Assembly: GCA_024685385.1 (NCBI GenBank)
Contig: JAIKVV010000002.1
Location: 1-64,000 of the forward strand
Direction of reading: 5' to 3'
Length of the DNA: 64,000 bases
Source: Saccharofermentans sp.
GTDB lineage: Bacteria > Bacillota > Clostridia > Saccharofermentanales > Saccharofermentanaceae
Shown one piece after another: positions 8,508 to 16,221 of the stretch (positions are counted from its first letter, which is position 1; each line of letters begins with the position of its first letter). A program made the translations under genes and the position numbers. The notes beneath the pieces are model-generated. The model was not told the DNA's origin and searched no databases. It saw nothing but the letters and a program-made list of their open reading frames with translations.

Positions 8508-9353
8508 ATGAATATTACAAAGATCGTTGCAGCAATGACAGCGTGCTGTATGCTCCTTACAGGATTATCTGCCTGCAGAATAGTAACCGAAGACAGTGGG
8601 AAGACAGAAGCCCCTGCCCCGGAAACATCTATCAGTGAAACATCCATTACATCGGCAACGGAAACTTCCGCAAGTTCGTCATCTGCAGCATCGGATGAGA
8701 GCAAAGAGAGCGAGATCACGATCTCGGCAACGGAAAGACCTGAATCTTCCGCTACCTCATCTGCTCCCGGCTATGAGAAGATCTACGGAGAGATCCTTGA
8801 AGCTGTCCACGAGATCCTGACCAAGGGCCCGGGAGACGATATCCCCGAGGGGATGACCGGCATCCTCGAGCTTTATTCTTATGTCGGCGCAGAGGCATTG
8901 AATCAGGTCGGCTATAAGATCACTGACCTCACCGGCGATTCCGTTCCCGAACTCATAATCGGAAGCGGACCGGAGATCTACGCTTTATTTACCGTCAAGA
9001 ACGGAGAGGCTTTCCTTGTCACGGAAGGATGGGGCCGCAGCAGCGTATGCATGCTCTCCGACGGCAGGTTCTATACATCAGGTTCCGGCGGCGCCGCAAC
9101 TCATATCTTCGGCAGGTATTCGCTTTCTGAAGATGCGACAGAGATCATCTGGGACGATTACTATTTCACGGATATCAAGGACGAGCAGACATGGGAGATC
9201 GGTCACTACCATAACAAGACCGGCGATATGGATAAGACTTCTTCGGAAGAACTTGCTATCTCCGATGAGGATTTTGCAGCCATCGAGACGGGCATGCAGT
9301 CCAAGGTTATTGAAATGAACTATCAGCCGATAAGTTTTGCAGTCGCTGACTGA
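8508..9353 (+). CDS. Lipoprotein with Ser/Thr-rich linker, unknown function
   Basis: A 281-residue protein with a 21-residue signal peptide ending in the lipobox LSAC (Cys22 or close). A low-complexity Ser/Thr/Glu linker runs from about 30 to 90 and resembles the flexible stalks of Gram-positive surface lipoproteins. The globular part (about 90-281) contains YKITDLTGDSVPELIIGS, a pattern seen in extracellular proteins with a calcium-binding or VCBS-like D-x-D-G-D motif. AAAGGAGGT precedes the ATG at the proper distance. It is a single gene with its own promoter. The 127-base interval that follows contains no gene. Confidence 0.75.
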   Translation: MNITKIVAAMTACCMLLTGLSACRIVTEDSGKTEAPAPETSISETSITSATETSASSSSAASDESKESEITISATERPESSATSSAPGYEKIYGEILEAVHEILTKGPGDDIPEGMTGILELYSYVGAEALNQVGYKITDLTGDSVPELIIGSGPEIYALFTVKNGEAFLVTEGWGRSSVCMLSDGRFYTSGSGGAATHIFGRYSLSEDATEIIWDDYYFTDIKDEQTWEIGHYHNKTGDMDKTSSEELAISDEDFAAIETGMQSKVIEMNYQPISFAVAD

Positions 9354-9435
9354 TACCCGAAAAGCATAACCGGATGGCTGCTCCTTGGCTGAAGTGAACC
9401 TTTTGTTTTTCGCTTCGATTAGTGTTGTAATGAAA

Positions 9436-9465
9436 TTGACATTTTTCAATTTAGTGGGGTAAAAT
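9436..9465 (+). promoter_or_regulatory. Promoter of the HEAT-repeat gene
   Basis: TTGACA (9436-9441) and TAAAAT (9460-9465) with an 18-base spacer, 38 bases before the start codon at 9504. Confidence 0.65.
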
Positions 9466-9503
9466 ATCTCTAAGCATAAATGTTCATGGGGGGAGGATTG
9501 GAC

Positions 9504-9845
9504 ATGGGACGTTTAGATGCATTGCAAGGCAAGTTCGATAAGCTGGCTTCGAAGGGCAAACTCGATGCCCTGCTTAAGTTCGCTTCCGACAAGGATCCCG
9601 ATGTCAGGGCTCTTGTAGCCATCGCTTTGGGCAAGATCCCCACCTATGAATCCGGCATGGCGCTCATTCCTTTCCTGCGCGATCCCGCGCCTCAGGTCAG
9701 AGCCGCCGCCGCAACTTCCGCTGCTGATATCGGTGCCAAGCACTGTGAGGAATACGTAAAGAAGATAGCATTTGCCGACAACGACCCTGATGTCAGGCTT
9801 GCCGCCCAGGCAGCATTCTACGTCCTTAAGGATAAGCTGGTCTGA
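9504..9845 (+). CDS. Small HEAT-repeat protein
   Basis: A 113-residue protein made of about three HEAT/armadillo-like helical pairs. Each shows the D-PDVR-A-A pattern: DKDPDVRALVAIALGKI, DPAPQVRAAAATSAADIG and DNDPDVRLAAQAAFYVL. Such repeats form a protein-binding scaffold; relatives include phycocyanobilin lyase-like and PBS-HEAT proteins. The ATG at 9504 is selected because GGGGGGAGG lies just before it; the ATG at 9480 comes before that site. It has its own promoter. The partner cannot be inferred. Confidence 0.75.
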   Translation: MGRLDALQGKFDKLASKGKLDALLKFASDKDPDVRALVAIALGKIPTYESGMALIPFLRDPAPQVRAAAATSAADIGAKHCEEYVKKIAFADNDPDVRLAAQAAFYVLKDKLV

Positions 9846-9906
9846 TGCCCCGTACGTAATTGATCTTTCTTGAGGGTGTTGAGTGTTATTGACATCCTAA
9901 ACTGTT

Positions 9907-10329
9907 TTGCATATTACCGTGCTTAATTGGCTATATTTTTCCGTTCTGAAGGAATTCTGGACTAATTTCAGAGCTGCCGCATTGTCGGGTGATTATAACG
10001 AGATCAAACAATTCGTTAAATTTCCGCTTCAAGCACCCGGAACTTATGATTCGGATCCCGTGAAAAAAATAAAAGAAGAAGACTTCGAAGAGGTATTTAA
10101 AGATTTTTTAAAACAGTATGATAACGGAGAGACTACAATATTCGATTGGATCAAAGATCATGAAATGCCTGAAATGTTAGGCGGTGACGATTATGATAAT
10201 AACGGCAGTGGCCGTTACACTGATATAGCGCGTGTAGAGGGTGATTGGGCCAGGTTTAGTGATATGGTAATGGAAAAAGACGAAAGCGGATATTGGAAAT
10301 TAACAACTTTATACGTTAGCGAAGATTAA
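9907..10329 (+). CDS. Exported-protein-like fragment lacking its signal peptide
   Basis: The open frame gives about 140 residues from a TTG at 9907 with no ribosome site. The body (KEFWTNFRAAALSGDYNEIK and a later FPLQAPGTYDSDPV) resembles a domain normally found behind a signal peptide in secreted or lipoprotein products. Here no signal peptide, ATG or good start lies before it. TTGACA (9889-9894) with a weak TATTAC (9912-9917) sits across the proposed start, so a transcript could begin inside the frame. The gene is richer in A+T than its neighbours. It may be an N-terminally truncated remnant or start at an unusual codon. Confidence 0.4.
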   Translation: MHITVLNWLYFSVLKEFWTNFRAAALSGDYNEIKQFVKFPLQAPGTYDSDPVKKIKEEDFEEVFKDFLKQYDNGETTIFDWIKDHEMPEMLGGDDYDNNGSGRYTDIARVEGDWARFSDMVMEKDESGYWKLTTLYVSED

Positions 10330-10354
10330 AAAAGCCGGAAATCCAAGCCAAATA

Positions 10355-10384
10355 AAACCCCGCGGTCATCTGACTGCGGGGTTT
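10355..10384. terminator. Bidirectional terminator shared with tRNA-Thr
   Basis: A 14-bp stem with one G-T pair (10355-10368 with 10371-10384) has A residues on the left and T residues on the right. It sits between the rightward fragment gene and the leftward tRNA gene and can serve both. Confidence 0.8.
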
Positions 10385-10391
10385 AACGTTA

Positions 10392-10467
10392 TGGAGCCAA
10401 TTGTGGGACTCGAACCCACGACCTGCTGATTACAAATCAGCTGCTCTACCAACTGAGCTAAGTTGGC
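10392..10467 (-). tRNA. tRNA-Thr (anticodon TGT)
   Basis: Read on the minus strand this 76-base gene folds as a standard tRNA. D arm, a 5-bp anticodon stem (GCTGA/TCAGC) around TTTGTAA, and a TTCGAGT T-loop are all present, and CCA is encoded. Anticodon TGT reads ACA and other ACN threonine codons. The acceptor stem has one mismatch: C6 faces A67, where related tRNA-Thr genes pair. The discriminator base is T. A consensus promoter lies just upstream and a terminator just downstream. Confidence 0.95.
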
Positions 10468-10489
10468 GTTCCGAACAAACGCAAAAAGA

Positions 10490-10518
10490 ATTATATCCAA
10501 CGGGTCTAATATTGTCAA
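10490..10518 (-). promoter_or_regulatory. tRNA-Thr promoter
   Basis: On the minus strand a perfect consensus: TTGACA (10513-10518), 17 bases, TATAAT (10490-10495). Its -10 box ends 22 bases before the mature tRNA 5' end. Confidence 0.8.
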
Positions 10519-10571
10519 TATTAAATATTTTATCGTGTATAATATAGTCATGTTTCAAGCGGAGGATTCTT

Positions 10572-11528
10572 ATGGCGATCATTACCATTTCACGGCAAAG
10601 CGGCAGTCTTGGCGATGAAATTGCGGCATATATTTCCTCCAAACTGGGTTGTGAGATCATAAGCAGGCAGTATGCTCTGGATCATTTTTTCGGTGAACTT
10701 TCGGAAGGGACCGTTGAAAGGCTCAATGAGAGCGCGAAGTTCTTTGTAGGCAATATACCGGGTCAGGACATCACTTTCAGGGATAAACTCGTCAATGAGA
10801 TCCGCATGAAGGCATCTTCTTCCGAAAATCTTGTCATCCTGGGCCTGGGAGGCTGTGTCATACTGAGAGGTTACCCCAAGGCAGTGCATGTGAGAGTGAC
10901 CGCAGAAGAGCATTCCAGGATCGCAGCAACCGCTTCCAAGTACGGGATCGGGACCGAAGATGCCCGCGAGGTCGTTGCGATAGGCGACAGGAAGCATAAG
11001 AAGTTCGTAACTACTGTTTTCGGCGCGGAACTTACGAGTCCGGAGCTTTTCGACATAACAGTAAATACCGACAGGATGTCCGTTGAGGAAGCAGGAGCCG
11101 GGATCGTGGAACTCGCGAGGAAACATGACCTCAGGATGGGCATCACCGACAGCACGAAGAAGTCGATGGCATCTGACCACCAGAAGAGGATAGTCGCATT
11201 CAAGAATCCGACCGAAGAGGAGTTTGCAAGGGTTCTTGACATGTATAATATAGAGTGGATGTACGAACCGAAGACCTTCCCCGTCGAGTGGGATGCCGAG
11301 GGCAATGTCACTTCGGCCCTGTCACCGGATTTCTATCTGCCGAAGTTCAATCTCTATCTTGAACTTACGACCATGGAACAGAAATATGTGACACGAAAGA
11401 ATAAGAAAGTCAGGCTCGTAAGGGAACTTTATCCCGGGACCAATGTCAGGATCGTTTACAAGAAGGACTTTACCGTCCTTGCAGAAAGATTAGAGCAATT
11501 CGGTTATGCAGGAGAGGAAGCATCATGA
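10572..11528 (+). CDS. Cytidylate kinase-like protein fused to a PD-(D/E)XK-like domain
   Basis: A 318-residue two-domain protein. Residues 1-200 look like the cytidylate kinase-like family: ITISRQSGSLGDEIA forms the P-loop region, and GLGGCVIL, an HVRVTAE lid segment and REVVAIGDRKH follow. Residues 215-315 have the order E (EEEFARVLDMYNIEW), YEPKTF, SPDFYLP, LYLELT and a later Lys, the pattern of PD-(D/E)XK nucleases, although the last motif reads ELT rather than ExK. The stop overlaps the next ATG by 4 bases, so it is translationally coupled to the hpt-like gene. GGAGG precedes the ATG and TATAAT is at 10538-10543. Kinase similarity is fair; the nuclease fold is inference. Confidence 0.7.
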   Translation: MAIITISRQSGSLGDEIAAYISSKLGCEIISRQYALDHFFGELSEGTVERLNESAKFFVGNIPGQDITFRDKLVNEIRMKASSSENLVILGLGGCVILRGYPKAVHVRVTAEEHSRIAATASKYGIGTEDAREVVAIGDRKHKKFVTTVFGAELTSPELFDITVNTDRMSVEEAGAGIVELARKHDLRMGITDSTKKSMASDHQKRIVAFKNPTEEEFARVLDMYNIEWMYEPKTFPVEWDAEGNVTSALSPDFYLPKFNLYLELTTMEQKYVTRKNKKVRLVRELYPGTNVRIVYKKDFTVLAERLEQFGYAGEEAS

Positions 11529-12073
11529 CGAGATTATTGGACGGAGCATTGGAGATCGAACAGGTAGTCTTTGATGAGGAGACGATAAAGGCGCGCGTTA
11601 AGGCGCTGGCCGCTCAGATCGAAGAGGATTACCGCGGGGAGAGCGTTATCATGATAGGCGTTATCAGGGGAGCGTTGTATTTCCTGACCGACCTTACCCG
11701 CGAACTCGACATGCCTGTCGAGATCGATCTCATCGGCTTCGGCAGCATTCCGAATACGACCAACAAGACCGGCGTGGTCAACATCACCAAGGATATCGCG
11801 ACCGATATAGAAGGCCGTCATGTCATAGTTGTCGAGGACGTTATCAGGACGGGTCTTACCACTGCCTACATCATGTCTTATCTTGAGGAGCGCAAGCCCG
11901 CCAGCATCGCTCTTTGTTCCATGCTCGTCAACCCGGACCGCATGCTCATGACGATCCCCGTCAAGTACACGGGCTTCGAGATCAACGATAACTGGCTTGC
12001 AGGCTACGGCATGGACGTTCACGAGATCGGACGCAACATACCTTACATCGTTAAGCTTTCCCGTAAGGAATAA
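11525..12073 (+). CDS. Hypoxanthine phosphoribosyltransferase-like protein with altered active site
   Basis: A 182-residue protein that aligns along its length with HprT/Hpt, which joins hypoxanthine or guanine to PRPP. Visible are the loop IGVIRGALYFL, the PRPP motif VVEDVIRTGLT (about 100-110), and the end AGYGMDVHEIGRNIPYI. Two key positions differ. The catalytic Asp of the EDIID(T/S)G motif is Arg, and the purine-contacting Lys of LLxKP is Asn in MLVNPDR. The flexible SSYG loop reads GFGS. It may therefore use another base, act as a regulator, or be inactive. It overlaps the kinase-fusion gene by 4 bases. The fold is sure, the activity doubtful. Confidence 0.75.
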   Translation: MTRLLDGALEIEQVVFDEETIKARVKALAAQIEEDYRGESVIMIGVIRGALYFLTDLTRELDMPVEIDLIGFGSIPNTTNKTGVVNITKDIATDIEGRHVIVVEDVIRTGLTTAYIMSYLEERKPASIALCSMLVNPDRMLMTIPVKYTGFEINDNWLAGYGMDVHEIGRNIPYIVKLSRKE

Positions 12074-12078
12074 TCCCC

Positions 12079-13005
12079 GTGACCATTCAGCAGCTTATAT
12101 ATGTCATAGCGATATCGGAGGCAGGGTCGCTCAACAAGGCGGCCGAAAAACTATACGTCTCGCAGCCGTCCCTCACCGAGTCCGTCAAGGAACTCGAGAA
12201 AGAGACCGGCATCACCATATTCACGAGAGGCGCAAAGGGCGTAACTTTGACGCCCGACGGGGCCGAATTCATCCTCTATGCAAGACAGACCGTTAACCAG
12301 TATAACGAGCTCATGGACCGCTACGGCAAGGGAGAAGGCGTGAAGAAGAAGTTCGGCGTGACCTGCCAGCATTATTCTTTCGCGGTCAAGGCTTTCGTTG
12401 AGATGGTCAATTCATACGATACTGCAGAATACGAGTTCGCAATAAGGGAAGCCAGAACGGGCGATGTCATAAGTGACGTCGCGAACATGAGATCCGAGAT
12501 CGGGATCCTCTACTTGAGCGATTACAACCGTTCCGCGATCAACAAGCTCTTAAGGACCAACAATCTTGAGTTCACTCATCTTATAAAGTGCAATGCATAT
12601 GTTTACCTTGCCAATTCGCATCCCCTGGCCAAAAAGAAGAAGATTACCTTTGACATGCTGGAGCCCTATCCCTGTCTCTCTTTCGAGCAGGGAGACAATG
12701 CATCTTTCTACTACGCTGAGGAGATATTGAGCACCAAGGATTACCACCGTGTGATCAAGGCCAATGACCGCGCCACCATGTTAAACCTCATGGTCGGTCT
12801 CAACGGCTACACGCTCTGCTCGGGCATCATCTGCGAGGAATTGAACGGCGACGGCTATTCTGCGATACCTTTCGTTCTCGAAGAAGACGACAAGGCTGCA
12901 GGCATCATGGAGATAGGTTACATAACGCGAAAGAATACGCGCCTTTCAGGCTGCGGCAGGCTTTATATCGAGAAGGTCAACGAATATCTGAAGTCCGCAT
13001 CATAA
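12079..13005 (+). CDS. LysR-family transcriptional regulator
   Basis: The 308-residue product starts with a LysR winged helix-turn-helix (residues 1-60: LNKAAEKLYVSQPSLTESVK, then GAKGVTLTPDGAEF). The rest (about 90-300) has the two-lobed periplasmic-binding-like effector domain. A GTG start is used, with AAGGA about 9 bases upstream in the end of the hpt-like gene. It lies 5 bases after that gene's stop, so it may be co-transcribed with the kinase-fusion/hpt-like pair and control it or a distant target. Its inducer is unknown. Confidence 0.9.
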   Translation: MTIQQLIYVIAISEAGSLNKAAEKLYVSQPSLTESVKELEKETGITIFTRGAKGVTLTPDGAEFILYARQTVNQYNELMDRYGKGEGVKKKFGVTCQHYSFAVKAFVEMVNSYDTAEYEFAIREARTGDVISDVANMRSEIGILYLSDYNRSAINKLLRTNNLEFTHLIKCNAYVYLANSHPLAKKKKITFDMLEPYPCLSFEQGDNASFYYAEEILSTKDYHRVIKANDRATMLNLMVGLNGYTLCSGIICEELNGDGYSAIPFVLEEDDKAAGIMEIGYITRKNTRLSGCGRLYIEKVNEYLKSAS

Positions 13006-13039
13006 GATTCTATCCCCGCTTTGTCAAGACTTTGTCGGC

Positions 13040-13068
13040 TTGAAGAGACTTTCGGGCTCTGATATCAT
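13040..13068 (+). promoter_or_regulatory. LRR-SLH gene promoter
   Basis: TTGAAG (13040-13045) and TATCAT (13063-13068) with a 17-base spacer, before the long leader of the surface-protein gene. Confidence 0.5.
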
Positions 13069-13087
13069 AACTAAGGTAGTAATGGAG

Positions 13088-13105
13088 AAGATCCCGCGGG
13101 ATCTT
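13088..13105 (+). other. Perfect 18-bp palindrome in the LRR-SLH leader
   Basis: The palindrome around ATCCCGCGGGAT lies about 20 bases after the predicted transcription start and 31 before the start codon. It could form an mRNA hairpin that protects the 5' end, or be a protein-binding site. Confidence 0.5.
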
Positions 13106-13136
13106 ACTATTAATTATTTAGGGGAGAGGTAATATC

Positions 13137-15221
13137 ATGAAAATCAAGAAGACAGTCAAAGCTGGCGTCATGCTCGCTACGGCGCTCATTGCAGGTCTGA
13201 TCATGTTCCCGGCGGCAACTCTCAACGCTGCAGGAGATGTCAAGATCAATGCGGACAATTTCCCGGATGCTAATTTCCGCGATTACATCAAGGGATATGA
13301 CTACAACAACAACGGCAAGCTCTCGTCGACCGAGATGAGCAATGTAACATATATTTATGTTGCGAACAGGGCTATCAAGAGCCTGAAGGGTATCGAGAAG
13401 TTTACGAACCTTCAGACCCTGTATTGCCAGAACAATCAGCTCACTTCTTTGGATCTTTCCAAGAATACGAAGATCACATATCTTAACTGCGGCTCCAACC
13501 AGATAAGTTCGATCAAGGGTCTTTCCGGTCTTAAGAATCTTAATACTTTAAATATTTCTTCCAACAAGTTCACTTCGATCTCAGGTCTTTCGAATCTTAA
13601 GAACCTCAGCTATCTTTACTGCAGCAACAACAACATCAAATCATTAGATCTAAGTTCCAATACGAACCTTTATTATGTTGACGCCCAGACCAATGCCATT
13701 ACTTCAGTAAAAGGCGGCAACATGCTCACGCAGCTTGCTTATCTCTACATTAGTGAAAATAAGTTGACGAGCCTTGATCTTTCCAAGTGCCCGGCTCTTT
13801 CTTATCTGACCTGCTCCGATAATCAGATCAGTTCGCTGAAAGTTCCGGAAGATACCATCAGATACCTCATATGCGCCAACAACAAACTCAAGACGTTTAA
13901 TGCCGGCGATCTGACACTTCTCACCCATCTGAATGTCAGCGGAAATCCCCTTACGAAGATCACGATCGATAACCCGGTCCTTAATACGCTTTATTGTTCG
14001 AACATTGGTCTTACGAGCCTTGATGTCAGCGGAGCTCCCGCACTTCAGGTACTTTCCTGCTCCGGCAATAAGCTTAAGACTCTCGATTTTACAAAGAACA
14101 AGCTCATTTCGCAGCTTTCCTGCTATAATAACCAGCTTACGAGCATCGAGTTTTCGAAAACAGATGCCATGACGATCCTCCTGTGTGACCGCAATAAGCT
14201 TACCGACCTCGATGTCTCCGGCATGAAGAAACTGATACTCCTTTCCTGTTACGACAATCAGATCAAGAAACTTGATGCCAGGAACAGCCTTGATCTTACG
14301 ATCATCTGTGCGCAGAACAATAAATTCGATTATGCGCATATCAGTGTCGCTGCAAAAGCACAGACTTATATCTATGCTAACCTTCCGGAGAACCTTATCG
14401 AATCGGCCTCAGAGCGCATGCCTGCCGGTGAATCGACTGTTCCTGTCAAGGAACTCGTAAAGGCAGTCAAAGAAGGCACATCCTCCGGCGGCAGCGTCGG
14501 CGGCGGCAGCAACACCATCGGCACCGCAACTTTTAAGTCCGCAAACACAAAGATAGTCCAGGTTACGGGACAGCAGTCAGGCGGCTATTACGAAGGTCTT
14601 GTGAAGGGAATATCCGCAGGTGCTGCAACCGTTAAGGCAACTGTTGACGGCAAGGAAACCAAGTATAAGGTCCACGTCCTCTATACCGATGTAACAGATC
14701 TCAAAGACTACTGGTTCGAACCCACGAGGGAACTTACCGAGAAGGGTGTCGTAAAGGGATATGCCAACCAGACTGAGTTCCGTCCCGCAAACGATTGCTC
14801 GAGAGCCCAGATGTTAACCTTCCTCTACAGGCTCCAGGGCGAACCCAAGACCAAGTCTTCCACGTGCAAGTTCCAGGATGTCAAGTCTTCTGACTACTTC
14901 TTTAAGCCCGTTATCTGGGCCGTTGAGCAGGGAATAACTACAGTTCCTTCCGATAAGAAGTTCAATCCTCAGACTGTCTGCACCAGAGCTATGACCGTAA
15001 CATTCCTCTGGAGGATGGCAGGTAAGCCCGAGCCTAAGACAACTAAGAATCCCTTCCCGGATGTAGAGAAGACGGATTACTTCTACAAGGCAACTCTCTG
15101 GGCATCCGAGATGAAGATCCTGGCAGGATTTCCGGACGGAACATTCAAGCCTCAGGGCAAGTGCCTCAGGCGCCAGATGGTAACCTTCCTCTATAAGTAC
15201 GACAAGTTCGTCAACAAATGA
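13137..15221 (+). CDS. Secreted leucine-rich-repeat protein with SLH anchor
   Basis: A 694-residue exported protein. A signal peptide (about 1-30, ending near TLNAAGD) is followed by INADNFPDANFRDYI and an EF-hand-like DYNNNGKLSSTE. About 14 leucine-rich repeats of roughly 21 residues run from 70 to 410, with the pattern LxxLxCxxNxLTSLDLS. A Gly/Ser linker (GGSVGGGS, about 455) leads to a bacterial Ig-like stretch. Three SLH modules (about 525-694, including FPDVEKTDYF and GFPDGTFKPQG) hold the protein to secondary cell-wall polymer. It likely takes part in surface adhesion. GGGGAGAGG precedes the ATG; a terminator and an 82-bp repeat array follow. Confidence 0.9.
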   Translation: MKIKKTVKAGVMLATALIAGLIMFPAATLNAAGDVKINADNFPDANFRDYIKGYDYNNNGKLSSTEMSNVTYIYVANRAIKSLKGIEKFTNLQTLYCQNNQLTSLDLSKNTKITYLNCGSNQISSIKGLSGLKNLNTLNISSNKFTSISGLSNLKNLSYLYCSNNNIKSLDLSSNTNLYYVDAQTNAITSVKGGNMLTQLAYLYISENKLTSLDLSKCPALSYLTCSDNQISSLKVPEDTIRYLICANNKLKTFNAGDLTLLTHLNVSGNPLTKITIDNPVLNTLYCSNIGLTSLDVSGAPALQVLSCSGNKLKTLDFTKNKLISQLSCYNNQLTSIEFSKTDAMTILLCDRNKLTDLDVSGMKKLILLSCYDNQIKKLDARNSLDLTIICAQNNKFDYAHISVAAKAQTYIYANLPENLIESASERMPAGESTVPVKELVKAVKEGTSSGGSVGGGSNTIGTATFKSANTKIVQVTGQQSGGYYEGLVKGISAGAATVKATVDGKETKYKVHVLYTDVTDLKDYWFEPTRELTEKGVVKGYANQTEFRPANDCSRAQMLTFLYRLQGEPKTKSSTCKFQDVKSSDYFFKPVIWAVEQGITTVPSDKKFNPQTVCTRAMTVTFLWRMAGKPEPKTTKNPFPDVEKTDYFYKATLWASEMKILAGFPDGTFKPQGKCLRRQMVTFLYKYDKFVNK

Positions 15222-15246
15222 TCTTTTTCGAAAAAGATAACTGATG

Positions 15247-15279
15247 AGAGCCGCTTCCCCCGGGAGGCGGCTCTGTTTT
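15247..15279 (+). terminator. Terminator of the LRR-SLH gene
   Basis: GC-rich inverted repeat with arms AGAGCCGC and GCGGCTCT (15247-15274), extended by one G-T pair, then GTTTT. It lies 25 bases after the stop codon. Confidence 0.8.
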
Positions 15280-15298
15280 AACCCCGCAGATTCCCGTT

Positions 15299-15606
15299 GT
15301 TGGCGCAAACACCCCGAAATGTTGGCGCTTCCGCCAACAAAACTAGCCATTTGCGCCAACAACGCCCTCTGGAGTCCTGCGTTGGCGCTAACACCCCGAA
15401 ATGTTGGCGCTTCCGCCAACAAAACTAGCCATTTGCGCCAACAACGCCCTCTGGAGTCCTGCGTTGGCGCAAACACACCGAAATGTTGGCGCTTCCGCCA
15501 ACAAAACAAGCCATTTGCGCCAACAACGCCCTCTGGAGTCCTGCGTTGGCGCATACATCCCAAAATGTTGGCGTTTCCGCCAACAAAACAAGCCGTTTGC
15601 GCCAAC
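15299..15606. repeat. 82-bp hairpin repeat array, four units
   Basis: Four units repeat with an exact 82-base period (inner hairpins begin at 15321, 15403, 15485 and 15567). Each unit is a 62-base core plus a 20-base linker. The core is GTTGGCGCAAA, 11 bases, GTTGGCG, a 4-base loop, CGCCAAC, 11 bases, TTTGCGCCAAC, so it can form two nested stems. The last unit stops at the end of the core. Two more units lie at 31005-31148. The open frames through the array are not believable genes, because 82 is not a multiple of three and the frame shifts at each unit. Together with the flanking terminators the array fills the 434-base gap. Confidence 0.9.
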
Positions 15607-15630
15607 AAAAATGCCCGCAGGCGCGGGCAT
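15606..15630 (-). terminator. Terminator of the DUF4870-like gene
   Basis: On the minus strand an 8-bp stem (ATGCCCGC/GCGGGCAT, 15611-15630) is followed by five T. It lies 25 bases after the stop codon of the leftward gene and touches the last repeat unit. Confidence 0.8.
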
Positions 15631-15655
15631 GGTGCAGCGTATGTCTTACGGGTGA

Positions 15656-16018
15656 TCACTTAACGATGTGGATCTTATCTCCTACGATGGGGAGGCTGTA
15701 ATGCTTTTTCTTGGCGGCAGCGATGACTGCGAGGACCGTGAAGACCGTAAGGACGATGCCGACCATGATGGCGATGATCCAGCCGATGATTATGATCCTG
15801 GCAACGATCAGTGTAGCGCAGGTGGCGATGAACATCATGATGCCGTTGTTGACGTGATTTTTTACATAGTAAAGATCCTTATAAGGGGGAATCAGAAGAC
15901 CCAGGAGCCAGAGTGGACCGAAATAGGCCATTATGGAAAATGCGACGGCTGTGCCGGGTATGTTTTCGACGGGGTCGCCCTCGAAATAATCTTGGGGACG
16001 TGTATTGTTGTTGTCCAT
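15656..16018 (-). CDS. DUF4870-like small membrane protein
   Basis: A 120-residue protein with a polar start (MDNNNTRPQDYFEGDPVEN), then GTAVAFSIMAYFGPLWLLGLL, a loop with VKNHVNNGI, and two further hydrophobic segments (about 60-105). This is the pattern of the DUF4870/Tic20-like family of small membrane proteins. The ATG at 16018 is chosen because GGAGG lies just upstream; longer readings to 16150 add residues without a ribosome site. A terminator follows. No function is assigned to the family. Confidence 0.75.
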   Translation of the reverse strand: MDNNNTRPQDYFEGDPVENIPGTAVAFSIMAYFGPLWLLGLLIPPYKDLYYVKNHVNNGIMMFIATCATLIVARIIIIGWIIAIMVGIVLTVFTVLAVIAAAKKKHYSLPIVGDKIHIVK

Positions 16019-16143
16019 GTTATCCTCCGTGATCTGTCCCTCCCGGAAAGCTTCCGGGGGATGTTTGGAGCCGGTGTCCTCGGCTTTTGAATAATTATTG
16101 CACCGCTTAAAGCTTCGCGCAAGTCGGGCGCAATAAAAAGGTA

Positions 16144-16172
16144 TTGCCATTGTAAATCAATCGTGATAAAAT
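16144..16172 (+). promoter_or_regulatory. rpsT promoter
   Basis: TTGCCA (16144-16149) and TAAAAT (16167-16172), 17 bases apart, 50 bases before the S20 start codon. Confidence 0.7.
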
Positions 16173-16221
16173 CACTCGGTGCATTAAAAAGAAAAAGTAA
16201 ATATCTATGGAGGATATGAGG

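Noticed and set aside
13704..14339. 211-codon minus-strand frame opposite the LRR gene
   Set aside because: Produced by the repetitive LRR coding pattern; no start signals.
15299..15606. CRISPR array
   Set aside because: Whole 82-bp units repeat, linkers included, so there are no unique spacers, and no cas genes are present.
15244..15663. Open frames of 70-280 codons on both strands through the 82-bp repeats
   Set aside because: They arise from the repeat sequence itself, change frame from unit to unit, and lack ribosome sites.
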